The notes beneath the pieces are model-generated. The model saw nothing but the letters and a program-made list of their open reading frames with translations. It was not told where the DNA came from and did not search any database. A stretch of 64,000 bases of DNA from NCBI GenBank assembly GCA_934277945.1, contig CAKQWA010000004.1, positions 62,001 through 126,000 of the forward strand. Direction: 5' to 3'. Each line of letters opens with the position of its first letter. Position 1 is the stretch's first letter. Both the position numbers and the translations under genes were made by a program. This DNA comes from an uncultured Alphaproteobacteria bacterium. GTDB taxonomy: Bacteria > Pseudomonadota > Alphaproteobacteria > CAAGCB01 > CAG-977. This document shows, in pieces, positions 9,120 through 17,823 of the stretch.

Positions 9120-9864
9120 TGCCTTTATCTTTTCTTTCTTCATTATCGCCAAAAAACACGTCGCCCGCCGTGACGCGCACGGTGTTGCCGTCCGCATTTA
9201 ACAACAAAGCGCCGTCTTTATCAAGTCCCGAAAAAATCCCCGTCATCCGCCTGTCCGCCAAAGACACCGTGATTTGTTCGCCGATTCCCCTCGCCAAGTC
9301 CGTCCAGCGCGCCAGAACGGCCGCCAACCCGTCATTTTCATAGCGTTTTTTCCACCAATCAAAGCGTTCGTACAGCGTTTCGGCAAGCGCGCCGCACGAC
9401 GCTCCGCACCCCTGACGGCGCAGGGACGTCGCGTGATACAATACCCCCGCGACCTGCGGATAGGATTCGACGTTCACGCCGATGCCGACAATCAGATAGC
9501 GCGCGCCGTCCTTTTCAATCAGTTCCAGCAGGATGCCCGAAATTTTCGCGCCGTCCGCCAAAACGTCGTTGGGCCATTTGCACAGATACGCCGATTTCCC
9601 GTCCAGAGCGCGCAACGCTTCGCACAAAGCGATTGCCGTGACGAAACTGAATCCCGCCGCCGCCCGCGCGTTTTCAACCTTGAAGCACAGCGACGTGTAC
9701 AAATTGCCGAGCGGCGACGACCACACGCGCGTCAGCCGCCCCCTGCCCGCCGTCTGCACGCCCGCGCGCAAAATTTTCATATCGGCGGGATCGCGTTTCA
9801 GCGCGGCGTTCGTCCCGTCAATCTCATCGACATACGCGTAATTCCACCCGTCCGGCGTTTTCAT
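9109..9864 (-). CDS. birA: Biotin--[acetyl-CoA-carboxylase] ligase
   Basis: Attaches biotin to the biotin carboxyl carrier protein. 251 residues, catalytic domain only, without the N-terminal DNA-binding domain of E. coli BirA, so it is not expected to be a repressor. Motifs seen: DEIDGTNAALKRD, AGRGRLTRVWSSPLGNLYTS (biotinyl-AMP loop) and LCKWPNDVLADGAKISGILLE (catalytic Lys region). The start at 9864 is preceded by a strong TAGGAGG ribosome binding site, which decides it over an upstream ATG. Follows nuoN by 10 bases and overlaps the RNase J start. Confidence 0.95.
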   Translation of the reverse strand: MKTPDGWNYAYVDEIDGTNAALKRDPADMKILRAGVQTAGRGRLTRVWSSPLGNLYTSLCFKVENARAAAGFSFVTAIALCEALRALDGKSAYLCKWPNDVLADGAKISGILLELIEKDGARYLIVGIGVNVESYPQVAGVLYHATSLRRQGCGASCGALAETLYERFDWWKKRYENDGLAAVLARWTDLARGIGEQITVSLADRRMTGIFSGLDKDGALLLNADGNTVRVTAGDVFFGDNEERKDKGNAI

Positions 9865-9874
9865 TTCAATCCTC

Positions 9875-11236
9875 CTAAAATCCCGTTTTCTGCACAAACG
9901 CGCTCAACCGCACGACCCAAACCATTAAAAACACGCCCCACACCGCCGCAATGATGATAATCGGACGCAGGGACGGCGGCGTAAAATCGAAATCGTCGCC
10001 GGACACGTCGGCGTACAGCAGGCGCACGATTTTCAAATACGCGTAAGCCAGCAACGTCGAAAAAGCCAGCGAAATCACAACGCTTGCGGAACGCCCGTCA
10101 ATGACGTTCGCGCGGTAAAGAAAATATCTGCCCCAAAACCCCGCGAAAGGCGGCAAGCCCGTCAATCCGACGAAAATCATCGCGTACAGCGCGCCGCGCA
10201 ACAGGGAATTGCGCCCCTTGCCTTTCAGCGACGCGATGTCCTCGCTCAATTCGTCGCCCGTGCGCAAGCAATGAACAACGGCGAACAGCCCCGCGTACAA
10301 AACGGTTTCGACAATCATCAAAAACAGCAGGGACGGATACGCTCCCGACGCAATCGCGCTCAACGCGAAACCGCTTCCCGTCATGACCGTGAAAGCCGCC
10401 AGCCGCTTGACGTTTGTTTGCAGGCACGCGGACACGGAACCGGCGGCGACCGTCAGCACGCCGCAAACGGACAAAAAGGCGCGTCCGTCAAAAGCCGCCT
10501 CTTTGAACGCAAATTCGCAAATCTTCGCCAAAACGCACAAAAGGCACAGCCGCCACACGACGCAAATGAACGCGGAAACCGGCGTCGGCGCGCCCTCCGT
10601 CACATCGGCGAACCACCAATGAAACGGCGCGATTCCCGCTTTAATCATCAATCCCGCCATTGTGAAAAGCACGCCCGCCGCGGCAATCCCGTTCAGGCTC
10701 TGCCCCGCCAAAACCGCCGCCAGCGCGCGATATTCCGTCTGTCCCGCCGCCGCGTACAAAAAGACGACTCCCGTCAAAAAGACCGCCGTTCCGACAATCG
10801 CGGAAGCGTTGTACTGCACGGCGGCGCGGGTCGAACGCATCCCGTATCTTTTGTAGCCCGTCAGGAAAATCAGCCCCGCCTGCGCCAGTTCCAAAGACAA
10901 AAACAGCACGACGAAATCGTCCGCGCGCACCGCGCTCACCATGCCCGCCGCGCTCGCCAGATACAAAATGAAAAACTCCGGCTCGACGAATTTCTTGTAT
11001 TTCAGCCAGTCGCGCGCGCACAAATAAACGGCGAACGACGCCAGAGTCATCAGGCACAAAACAAAGCGGTCGTAAGCGCGCTCGTAAAACAGCAGACCCG
11101 CCAAAGCCAGCGAAACGCCCGTCAATCCGTCGCAAAACGCCGCGCCCTTGCGCTTGGACAGAAAGGCGGCGCAAAAAATCATCGCCGCAAACGCCGCGAA
11201 CAAACCTTTTTCAATCATCAGCGAATAATCGGGCAT
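9875..11236 (-). CDS. nuoN: NADH-quinone oxidoreductase subunit N-like, antiporter-type membrane subunit
   Basis: Membrane-arm proton channel subunit of the complex I family. 453 residues, about 13 predicted membrane helices. The ion-path residues look intact: the Glu in LFLSLELAQA, Lys and His in MIKAGIAPFHWWFADVTEGAPTPVSAF, and the Lys in NVKRLAAFTV. Last gene of the nuo operon; one base separates its start from the nuoM stop. It is one of the better conserved subunits here, in contrast with NuoL, NuoK and NuoH of the same operon. Confidence 0.93.
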   Translation of the reverse strand: MPDYSLMIEKGLFAAFAAMIFCAAFLSKRKGAAFCDGLTGVSLALAGLLFYERAYDRFVLCLMTLASFAVYLCARDWLKYKKFVEPEFFILYLASAAGMVSAVRADDFVVLFLSLELAQAGLIFLTGYKRYGMRSTRAAVQYNASAIVGTAVFLTGVVFLYAAAGQTEYRALAAVLAGQSLNGIAAAGVLFTMAGLMIKAGIAPFHWWFADVTEGAPTPVSAFICVVWRLCLLCVLAKICEFAFKEAAFDGRAFLSVCGVLTVAAGSVSACLQTNVKRLAAFTVMTGSGFALSAIASGAYPSLLFLMIVETVLYAGLFAVVHCLRTGDELSEDIASLKGKGRNSLLRGALYAMIFVGLTGLPPFAGFWGRYFLYRANVIDGRSASVVISLAFSTLLAYAYLKIVRLLYADVSGDDFDFTPPSLRPIIIIAAVWGVFLMVWVVRLSAFVQKTGF

Positions 11237-11237
11237 C

Positions 11238-12731
11238 TCATCCCTCCCCCGCCGCCGTCAAAAAGGCGGACAGCACGCGCGCCCCCGCCGAACACGGCAG
11301 CGTCAAAACATCCGGATACGCGGCAAGGCAGAACAGAACGGCGAACATCACGCCGGAAAGCGTTTTTTCACGGCGGTTCAAATCGGCGTACGGGAAAAAC
11401 GTGCGCTCGCGCTCGCCCGAAATAATGCCGGCGTACAAATTCGCCATGGCGGTGAACAGCCCCGTCACGCCCGCCAAAGCCGCGACGCCGAACGCATAAT
11501 GCACGGTGAAGATGTTTTCAATCAGCAAAAACACGGGCATGAAAACGGGCGTCGCCGGCAACACGGCAAAGCACGCCCCCGCGACAAAAAACGCGGCGGC
11601 GAAAGCGGGGATTTCCGCCCCCAAGCCTCTGACGCGCGACACGTCCGCGCTTTGCAAACGGTCGAACAAAAACGTCAAAACGACGATAAAGACGGCGAAA
11701 ACCGCGCTTTGAGCCAGACAGAACAGCAAAACGGCGAACACCGCCTGCATACGCAGGGAAAACACCGCGCACACCGTCAGCGCGCACAGGCACATCTGCG
11801 CGTAAACGATTTTTTCTTTCAAATCCCTGACCGTCAGCAGCGACGCGCACGCGAACAAAGCCGACAAAACAGCCCACGTCATCAGCAAAGGCGCATACGA
11901 AGCCATCGCCCCCGCGCTCAACGGCACAACGACCGCCAGCGTGCCGTACAAAGCGACTTTCGACAGCGCGCCCGACAAAATCAAAAGGCACGGCGTCGGC
12001 GTGTCGGACTGCGCCTTGACAAACCATTGATGAAATGGCGCGAACGGCGCGTTAATCATAAAGGACGGCAGAAACACGGCAAGCAGAACCGCTTGAACGT
12101 CCGGCGAAAACTCCTGCCGCGCCAAAGCGTCCAAATCCAAAGATTCCGTCTGCGCGTGCAGATATAAAACGCCGAAGAAAAACAAAATCGTCGATAAAAA
12201 GAAATATCCGTAGCGGCTGAACGGCACGCCGTCGCCGCCGTTCTTTTCGCCCCACACCGCGCCCAGCATGAACAGCGGAATGAACGTGCCTTCGTGAAAC
12301 AAAAAGAACTGGAACAGATTGCGCGAACACACCGCGCCCAGCAAAAACCCCTCGATAATCAGCGTCATGATCATAAAGACTTTGACGTTCGGCAGGGCGC
12401 GCGGCGTAATGAGAACGGCGGCGAACGCGAAAAACGCCGTCAAAAGCACAAACACGGCGGACAGCGCGTTCACGCCCAGTTTCCAACTTAACAACAGCGA
12501 TTTAATGCCCGTTTTTTCGTACTCGAACTGCAAGCCGCCCGCCGCGAAATCGAATTTGAACATCACGAACAGCGCCAGAGCCAGCGCGACGCCGGACACC
12601 AAAAGACCGACGTTCTTGGCGTTGCGCGCCACGACGTTCTCCGCGCCGTAAATCAGCGAAACGCAGAATGCGCCCAAAAAAGGCAGACCGATAATCACGG
12701 GAAGAAGGGAAAAATGCGCCGTCGGTGTCAT
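11238..12731 (-). CDS. nuoM: NADH-quinone oxidoreductase subunit M-like, antiporter-type membrane subunit
   Basis: Membrane-arm proton channel subunit. 497 residues, near normal length, about 14 helices. The equivalent of the essential Glu is in LFQFFLFHEGTFIPLFM, the TM7 Lys is in LSGALSKVALYGTLA, and a further Lys in VRDLKEKIVYAQ. The usual LPDAHVEAPT loop appears as the divergent HQWFVKAQSDTPTP. The TM12-region Lys usually found near HGLSKAALF is not evident (LAQSAVFAVF). Start overlaps the nuoL stop by 4 bases. Confidence 0.92.
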   Translation of the reverse strand: MTPTAHFSLLPVIIGLPFLGAFCVSLIYGAENVVARNAKNVGLLVSGVALALALFVMFKFDFAAGGLQFEYEKTGIKSLLLSWKLGVNALSAVFVLLTAFFAFAAVLITPRALPNVKVFMIMTLIIEGFLLGAVCSRNLFQFFLFHEGTFIPLFMLGAVWGEKNGGDGVPFSRYGYFFLSTILFFFGVLYLHAQTESLDLDALARQEFSPDVQAVLLAVFLPSFMINAPFAPFHQWFVKAQSDTPTPCLLILSGALSKVALYGTLAVVVPLSAGAMASYAPLLMTWAVLSALFACASLLTVRDLKEKIVYAQMCLCALTVCAVFSLRMQAVFAVLLFCLAQSAVFAVFIVVLTFLFDRLQSADVSRVRGLGAEIPAFAAAFFVAGACFAVLPATPVFMPVFLLIENIFTVHYAFGVAALAGVTGLFTAMANLYAGIISGERERTFFPYADLNRREKTLSGVMFAVLFCLAAYPDVLTLPCSAGARVLSAFLTAAGEG

Positions 12732-13816
12732 TTGTCACCCCGCAGTAAAAAAGCGAACGCAAGGCAGACGGCAACGCCCGCCGCGCAAATCAGAAAAGCC
12801 GCCGCGTACGGACAGCGGCGCGCGTGCATCTCCCGCGCGAAAGCCGACAAAGCGCGCGCCGGCGCGGGCGTCAGCGATTCCAAACGCGCCTTTTCGCGCA
12901 AAGCGGCAAGCCGCCGTCCCAAAATCGCGAAAAACATCCGCCGCTTTTTTCGGGCGCGCGACACGCCCTTGACTCCGAAGCGGCGTTTGAACAGCAATCC
13001 GCCCGCCGTCAAAAGCCAAAGCCCCGCGATTGCCGCAAACACCGGCTCGAAAGAAAATTCCAGCGCGGCGGGCGCGAACCCCGTAAAGAAGTAGGCGTAG
13101 CCCGCGCCGAAAACGCCTGCCGCGAAAAACAGCGGGGCGCAAGGCGTTTGCGCTTCGTTCAAAACGGCAAGGCATTTCATTTTTGCCAAAAGAGACGCGC
13201 CGCACAAAACGGCGAATAAAGGCGCGCTCAAATCCTGCGTTCCCGCCAAATCGTACGATTGCCCGCGCACGCACGCCGCGACCAGCAGAACGTACAGCGG
13301 CGCGTCCGCCAAAGCCCCGTACAGCCGGAACCGCCGCCGCGCCGTCATCGCCGCCTGCGCCCCGTCAAAACAAAAAGCCGTCATGCCCGCCGACACGCCC
13401 GCGATTTCCCAGCCCGCCAGAAACTGAAAGACGTTGCGCGCGCCGAAACATAAAAAAGCCCCGACGCACGCGCCGAACAGATAAAAAGCGTTGCGCGCCG
13501 GAAAATCGCCCTTGCGCGCCAAAACCGCCGCCGTAAGCAAAAACGCCGCCGCCGCGACAAAAAACGCGGCGCAGGACGACACGCCGTCAAAACTCATCTG
13601 CCAATAATACTTTTGCTTGAAAACGGTGACGAACGGCGCGAAAACGTACTCGATTTGCGCGTCCGAAGACCACAGCCGCAAAGCGTCGCCCGCGCACACG
13701 CACGCGCTTAAAAACAAAACGGTCGCGCAGACGGGCAAAACGGCGGCGTCCTTTTGACGAAAAAACACGCCGGAAACTATCAGGCACGCGGCAAACAAAA
13801 CAAACACGAATATCAT
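12728..13816 (-). CDS. nuoL: Strongly shortened NuoL-like antiporter subunit
   Basis: Assigned by position between nuoK and nuoM and by local similarity. Only 362 residues against about 600-650 for ordinary NuoL. The first half is recognisable: MSFDGVSSCAAFF, NVFQFLAGWEIAG (the helix carrying the conserved Glu), and a degraded TM7 segment LLAKMKCLAVLNEAQTPCAP where the usual WLPDAMEGPTPVSALIH would be. After about residue 220 the remaining channel helices are missing; a basic stretch (RARKKRRMFFAILGRRLAALREKA) and one last hydrophobic helix follow, which may correspond to the lateral helix and terminal helix. No internal stop or frameshift is apparent, and both ends overlap neighbours by 4 bases. 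Codon use matches the other nuo genes, so it is likely expressed. Confidence 0.8.
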   Translation of the reverse strand: MIFVFVLFAACLIVSGVFFRQKDAAVLPVCATVLFLSACVCAGDALRLWSSDAQIEYVFAPFVTVFKQKYYWQMSFDGVSSCAAFFVAAAAFLLTAAVLARKGDFPARNAFYLFGACVGAFLCFGARNVFQFLAGWEIAGVSAGMTAFCFDGAQAAMTARRRFRLYGALADAPLYVLLVAACVRGQSYDLAGTQDLSAPLFAVLCGASLLAKMKCLAVLNEAQTPCAPLFFAAGVFGAGYAYFFTGFAPAALEFSFEPVFAAIAGLWLLTAGGLLFKRRFGVKGVSRARKKRRMFFAILGRRLAALREKARLESLTPAPARALSAFAREMHARRCPYAAAFLICAAGVAVCLAFAFLLRGDK

Positions 13817-14097
13817 GGCGCTCCGTCCTCTTGCGTGTGCTTTTTCAAATAAACGTAATACGCCGACAGGGAAACCGTCAGCGAAACGGCGGCGAAAAAC
13901 AGCACGCACAAACCCGCCGCCGCGCCCGACGGGTCGTCGTAAACCGCCGCCGTCAGACAAAATCCCGCGCCCAGCGCGCACAAAACGCCGTGCAGACTCA
14001 TCAACATTCTTAAAAAATTCCCGTTATGGCGCAAAACGCCGGCGCACCCGATGAAAACGGCGCCCGAAACCAAGCATAAAATGTTAAAAACCGTCAT
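13813..14097 (-). CDS. nuoK: NuoK-like subunit lacking both conserved glutamates
   Basis: Small three-helix membrane subunit of complex I. 94 residues, near the usual 100. The alignment with ordinary NuoK is gap-free around the two functional sites: LMSIELMLLAVN becomes LMSLHGVLCALG, so Glu36 is His36, and VAAAEAAIGLA becomes FAAVSLTVSLS, so Glu72 is Ser72. Both glutamates are regarded as part of the proton path. Identity rests on size, position between nuoJ and nuoL, and this alignment. It overlaps nuoL by 4 bases. Confidence 0.82.
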   Translation of the reverse strand: MTVFNILCLVSGAVFIGCAGVLRHNGNFLRMLMSLHGVLCALGAGFCLTAAVYDDPSGAAAGLCVLFFAAVSLTVSLSAYYVYLKKHTQEDGAP

Positions 14098-14098
14098 G

Positions 14099-14611
14099 TC
14101 AGTTTCCTTTTTTCGCCGCATCCGCCCCGTCCGGCGCATCCCGTTTGCACATGACAACCACGCCAACGACGCACACCGCCGCAAACGCGCCGCACAGCAT
14201 CAAAATCTGCGCGTTGCCGCCGAAAAAAGCGGGAAAAACGGCTTTGCGCGTCAAGGCTTCAATCTGCACGGCAAAAGCGGTGTTCCGGCACAAAACCGCC
14301 GTTTCAACGCCGGCGGCAAGAACGAAAAAGGCGGTCAAAGCGTAAATTTTGCGCGGCAAAGGCTTTTCATCGTCGCCGACGCGTCCCGTCGCCGCGCCGA
14401 ACAAAACGAACACCGCAAAGCAGATCAACGCCAGCGCAAACAGCGCGAACGCCGCGCGCCCCTGCTCGAAACAAGCCGTCAGAACGGACAAAACCAGCGT
14501 CGCCGCCGTCTGCGTCATCAGCGCGTTCAACAGCGAACGCATGAAAACGCTTGCCGCGAAACCGCACAGAAAAAGTCCCGCCAGCGCGAAAAAAACCTCC
14601 CGTTCAGCCAT
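14099..14611 (-). CDS. nuoJ: NuoJ-like membrane subunit, divergent
   Basis: Assigned mainly by position between nuoI and nuoK. 170 residues with five hydrophobic segments, as in NuoJ. The usual TM3 motif with Tyr, Gly and Ala around VVYVGAIMVLFLFV is not recognisable; the aligned part reads ALFALALICFAVFVLFGA. The loop before it, ACFEQGRAAF, may match the normal GAEFLA region. The C-terminal tail is charged (CKRDAPDGADAAKKGN). The start ATG at 14611 overlaps nuoI by 8 bases. If tested alone it might not be recognised as NuoJ. Confidence 0.7.
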   Translation of the reverse strand: MAEREVFFALAGLFLCGFAASVFMRSLLNALMTQTAATLVLSVLTACFEQGRAAFALFALALICFAVFVLFGAATGRVGDDEKPLPRKIYALTAFFVLAAGVETAVLCRNTAFAVQIEALTRKAVFPAFFGGNAQILMLCGAFAAVCVVGVVVMCKRDAPDGADAAKKGN

Positions 14612-14933
14612 TTTCACCCCTCTTGCTTTCCGAAAGGACAAGCGCGGCGGCGGGGCAGGCTTCGACGCACAGTCCGCACCCGTCGCACAAATTTTCATTC
14701 AAGGAAAAAGATTTCATTTTCCATTGTTCGTTCCTCCTGTCCGCCATGACGCGCACCGCCCCCGCCGGACAGATTTTCTCGCACAGTTTGCACCCGACGC
14801 ACGCTTCGTTGAAACACGGGATTTTCACAACGCGCGCGCCCGTGTCGTAAGGCAGATCGCGGTACGCCGACGCCGCGCCGCGTCCGGTCAGATAAGCCCA
14901 TGCGATTTTGACGGTTTTAAAAATGTTTTTCAC
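14604..14933 (-). CDS. nuoI: NuoI-like ferredoxin subunit with two 4Fe-4S clusters
   Basis: Carries clusters N6a and N6b in the peripheral arm. 109 residues from a GTG start, shorter than the usual 160 or so because the C-terminus stops soon after the second motif. Both motifs are complete: Cys45, 48, 51, 55 in CVGCKLCEKICP and Cys83, 86, 89, 93 in CDGCGLCVEACP. The GTG overlaps the nuoH stop in a GTGA arrangement, which supports this start. The electron route NuoG to NuoI to NuoB is therefore preserved at this point. Confidence 0.9.
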   Translation of the reverse strand: MKNIFKTVKIAWAYLTGRGAASAYRDLPYDTGARVVKIPCFNEACVGCKLCEKICPAGAVRVMADRRNEQWKMKSFSLNENLCDGCGLCVEACPAAALVLSESKRGENG

Positions 14934-15841
14934 GGCGCGCCTCCCGTCAGCATCAGACTCACGCCCGCGCTTGCGAACAACCAGAACAGGCAGAACGGCA
15001 AAACGCGCGTGAACGCCGTTTTGACAAACGCGCCCGTTTTCATCACCGGCACGACGTCGCGCGCCAGACGGACAAAAGCGAACAGCACCGCCGATTTCAC
15101 CGCCAGCCAAACGCCGCCGTTTTCCAAAATCCTGCCGAAAGGCGACAATCCGCCGCCCAAAAACAAATACGCCCCCGCGACCGACAAAAAAACGGCGGCA
15201 AGCAGACGCGTCAGACGCAAAACGAAATACGGCGCGCCCGCGTACTCGGTTTCAACGCCGCGCGCAATCTCTTTCTCCCTTTCGCCGCCGCAAATGTTCG
15301 TCAAAGCCAGCGTTCCCGCCATGTAAATCAAAAACAGCGGAAAATGCGGCACGATAAACCAGATATTCCTCTGCGCGTTTTGAATCGCCGTAAAATCGGG
15401 CGAACGCGCGCTGACGGCGATTGCCGCCGCCAACACGGAAAAGACGCTTGCGACGGCGCACAGGCGGGTCAATCCCCGCGCCGCGCCGATCAAGGCGAAA
15501 CGCGACGACGACACCATGCCGCACAGGACGAAAGCCAGCGCCGCGCCGTAAATCGCGAACACCGCGCCGAAAACGTCGAATCCCGCCTGCGCCGCGCTTG
15601 CGAACGCGCTTAAAACGAATGTGAAAGCAACGGCGGGCAAAGCGCAGAAAACGAACGGCGCGCTTTCTTGCGGCACAAGCGTTTGCGCGAAAAGCAGACG
15701 GACGGCTTTGGTCAAGCGGGCGGATAAAGCGGGCGCGCGGCACATCAAAACACGGGCGCGCACAAGATCTTCCAGCACGGCGAAAAGCGCGCACACGCCG
15801 CAAAAAACAATCATTTGCATCGCCGCGTTTTCCCAGTTCAT
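14930..15841 (-). CDS. nuoH: NuoH-like membrane subunit, divergent
   Basis: Subunit that joins the membrane arm to the quinone site. 303 residues, about eight helices. Recognisable blocks: SSSRFALIGAARGLTR (normally NSKYALLGALRAAAQ) and GVETEYAGAPYFVLRLTRL (normally H/N-x-EYSG...ALFFLAEY). However the RGPN motif of the first loop appears as CRAPALSA, and the E-x-x-R-x-PFDL loop reads TNICGGEREKEIARG. These are positions that line the quinone tunnel in ordinary complex I. Overlaps nuoG by 4 bases and nuoI by 4. Confidence 0.85.
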   Translation of the reverse strand: MNWENAAMQMIVFCGVCALFAVLEDLVRARVLMCRAPALSARLTKAVRLLFAQTLVPQESAPFVFCALPAVAFTFVLSAFASAAQAGFDVFGAVFAIYGAALAFVLCGMVSSSRFALIGAARGLTRLCAVASVFSVLAAAIAVSARSPDFTAIQNAQRNIWFIVPHFPLFLIYMAGTLALTNICGGEREKEIARGVETEYAGAPYFVLRLTRLLAAVFLSVAGAYLFLGGGLSPFGRILENGGVWLAVKSAVLFAFVRLARDVVPVMKTGAFVKTAFTRVLPFCLFWLFASAGVSLMLTGGAP

Positions 15842-17823
15842 TCCACGCCTCCCCGCGCCTTGAACGCGTCGGTCATCGTTTTGGAATACGGCGCGTCGAA
15901 TCCGCCGTTCAGCGCAAACGGCGCGTTTTCAAGCGGTTCGTTTGTGCCGAAATCCACCCAGTCGGCATAGCATTTTTCGCCCTGATTGTAAAAAATGACG
16001 CTCCGCCCCGCCAGATGATCGCGCACGTCGTCCGAATCATCGTACGGAAGCACCGCGCCGTTCGTGTATTCCGAGAGAAACCGTATGATTTTCCAGTCTT
16101 CGCGCGCCAGATTCAGCGGCGGCAGAACGGGCGTCGTGCGGCGGGCGCGTCCCTCCAAATTCACGAAAGTCGCGCTTTTTTCAAATCCGGACAGCGACGG
16201 CAGGACGACGTCGGCGGCGCAGGCGGTGTCGCATGCGAAAATGCCCTGATACACGACGAATTTTCCTTGCGTTTTTTCGGGCGGAATCTGCGCGCCCAGC
16301 GCGTACACGAAATCGAATTCGTCCAAGCGCGGCGTCAGCGGCTCCCCGTTGATGAAATTCAGCGCGAGCGCGCCCGTTTCAGCCGGAAAATCCGCCAGAA
16401 AATTAAATCCGTTCCAGTCCTCGCGCACCATTTTACATTCGTCGGCGATGCGGCGGCACACGCCCGAAACCGCGCCGCCGTCCGCACGCGCCAAAGCGTC
16501 CCGTCCGACAATGATCATCGGACGCTTCGCCTGTTCAAGCACGCGGCAAAAAGCCGATTTTCCCTGCGCGATGTCGTTTAAAATTTCCGGCGAATTGCCC
16601 AGATAAGTGTACGGGTACGTCAGTCCGACCGGCACGCCGATCAACGCTTTGGGCATGGGATTTTGACGCAATCGGGCGTTCAGCGTCGGCGCGGCGGAAC
16701 GCACGTCGACCCCGACCATCAGCAAAGCGTCCGCTTGCGCGACGCCGTCCAAATGCGTGTTAAACAGCCACGACGCTTTTGCTTCGGGTTCGGCGTAAAA
16801 AGCCCGCCCGTACACGTCGCACGCCGTCATGCCCAAAGATTCAAACCAGTCCTGCAACGCCATCATGCTTTCGCAATCGGCGTATCCGCCCGCGAAAGCG
16901 ATCGCCTTTTCGGGCGCGGTCTTGTTCAATTTTTCGGCGATCGCCCGCGCCGCCTCTTTCCACGAACACGCCGTCAAAGCGCCGTTTTTGCGCACATACG
17001 GCTTGTCGATGCGGTTGATTGCCGGCGCGTCGAAAGAATAACGCGCCCTGTCCGACAGCCACATATCGCCGGCGTCGCCGTTTGAAGCGGGCATGACGCG
17101 GGCGATGACTCCGTTCGCGGCGGCGGCGCGCACGTCGGCGGCGACCGTGTCGCTTAAATCAATGCTTTGCGCGACGGTCAAATTCCACGGGCGCAATCCC
17201 TGTTTTTCGATTTTCGACGTCATTGCGCCGAACGGACAAACGTCCGTCAGATTGCCGGAAAATTCGCACGTCAGACCTTTCGGGTTCAGCAGTTTTATCC
17301 TGCCGTTTTCCAGCGCGAGTTCGGACGAGCCCGCAAATTCCGTCAGATAGGCGACGCACCGCCCGCATCCGACGCACCGCGAGGGATGATGCGCGACAAA
17401 CGCGTTCAAATCGAACGCCGGTTCGCTTTTTCGGGCGGGAAAGCCGCTCGTGTCCTTTTTGTAGTACCGCGCGCGCAATTTTTGCAAAAAGCAGTCGCCC
17501 GCCTTTTCGCACGTCATACACTCGGGCGCGTGGATGCGCATCAGTTTTTCCACCGTTTCAAAACGCGCCTTGTCCAAACGCGCCGAACGCGTCGAAACGA
17601 CCATGCCCTCTTTGACGGAAACGTCGCACGCGCGCACGCACTCCCCGTTCGCTTCGACCAGATACACGTCGCCGTAAACGTCCGATTTTAAAAGCAGGTC
17701 TGCTTTCGGACGCACGAAATCAACGCCCGCCTTTTCGCACGCGTCAATCAGAATCGTCCCCTCCGGCACGCGCACCGCCGCGCCGTCCACGACAATTTCG
17801 ACATCCGTCAACGACCCGCTCAT
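15838..17823 (-). CDS. nuoG: NuoG-like subunit with N4 and N5 cluster sites but a degraded N1b site
   Basis: Large peripheral-arm subunit. 661 residues. The N-terminal ferredoxin-like fold is recognisable (VDGAAVRVPEGTILIDACEKAGVD), but in residues 36-60, where three of the four 2Fe-2S N1b ligands should be, there are no cysteines; only the last position (Cys66) remains. The N5 site is complete (His98, Cys102, Cys105, Cys111), as is N4 (Cys150, 153, 156 and Cys196 in TDVCPFGAM). A degenerate molybdopterin-type region fills the C-terminal two thirds. NuoE and NuoF, which feed electrons through N3 to N1b, are not found in this operon. The two losses are consistent with each other. Confidence 0.92.
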   Translation of the reverse strand: MSGSLTDVEIVVDGAAVRVPEGTILIDACEKAGVDFVRPKADLLLKSDVYGDVYLVEANGECVRACDVSVKEGMVVSTRSARLDKARFETVEKLMRIHAPECMTCEKAGDCFLQKLRARYYKKDTSGFPARKSEPAFDLNAFVAHHPSRCVGCGRCVAYLTEFAGSSELALENGRIKLLNPKGLTCEFSGNLTDVCPFGAMTSKIEKQGLRPWNLTVAQSIDLSDTVAADVRAAAANGVIARVMPASNGDAGDMWLSDRARYSFDAPAINRIDKPYVRKNGALTACSWKEAARAIAEKLNKTAPEKAIAFAGGYADCESMMALQDWFESLGMTACDVYGRAFYAEPEAKASWLFNTHLDGVAQADALLMVGVDVRSAAPTLNARLRQNPMPKALIGVPVGLTYPYTYLGNSPEILNDIAQGKSAFCRVLEQAKRPMIIVGRDALARADGGAVSGVCRRIADECKMVREDWNGFNFLADFPAETGALALNFINGEPLTPRLDEFDFVYALGAQIPPEKTQGKFVVYQGIFACDTACAADVVLPSLSGFEKSATFVNLEGRARRTTPVLPPLNLAREDWKIIRFLSEYTNGAVLPYDDSDDVRDHLAGRSVIFYNQGEKCYADWVDFGTNEPLENAPFALNGGFDAPYSKTMTDAFKARGGVE

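Noticed and set aside
12728..13816. nuoL as a pseudogene
   Set aside because: Open throughout, overlapping both neighbours by 4 bases, normal codon use, and retains both ends. Treated as a real shortened gene.
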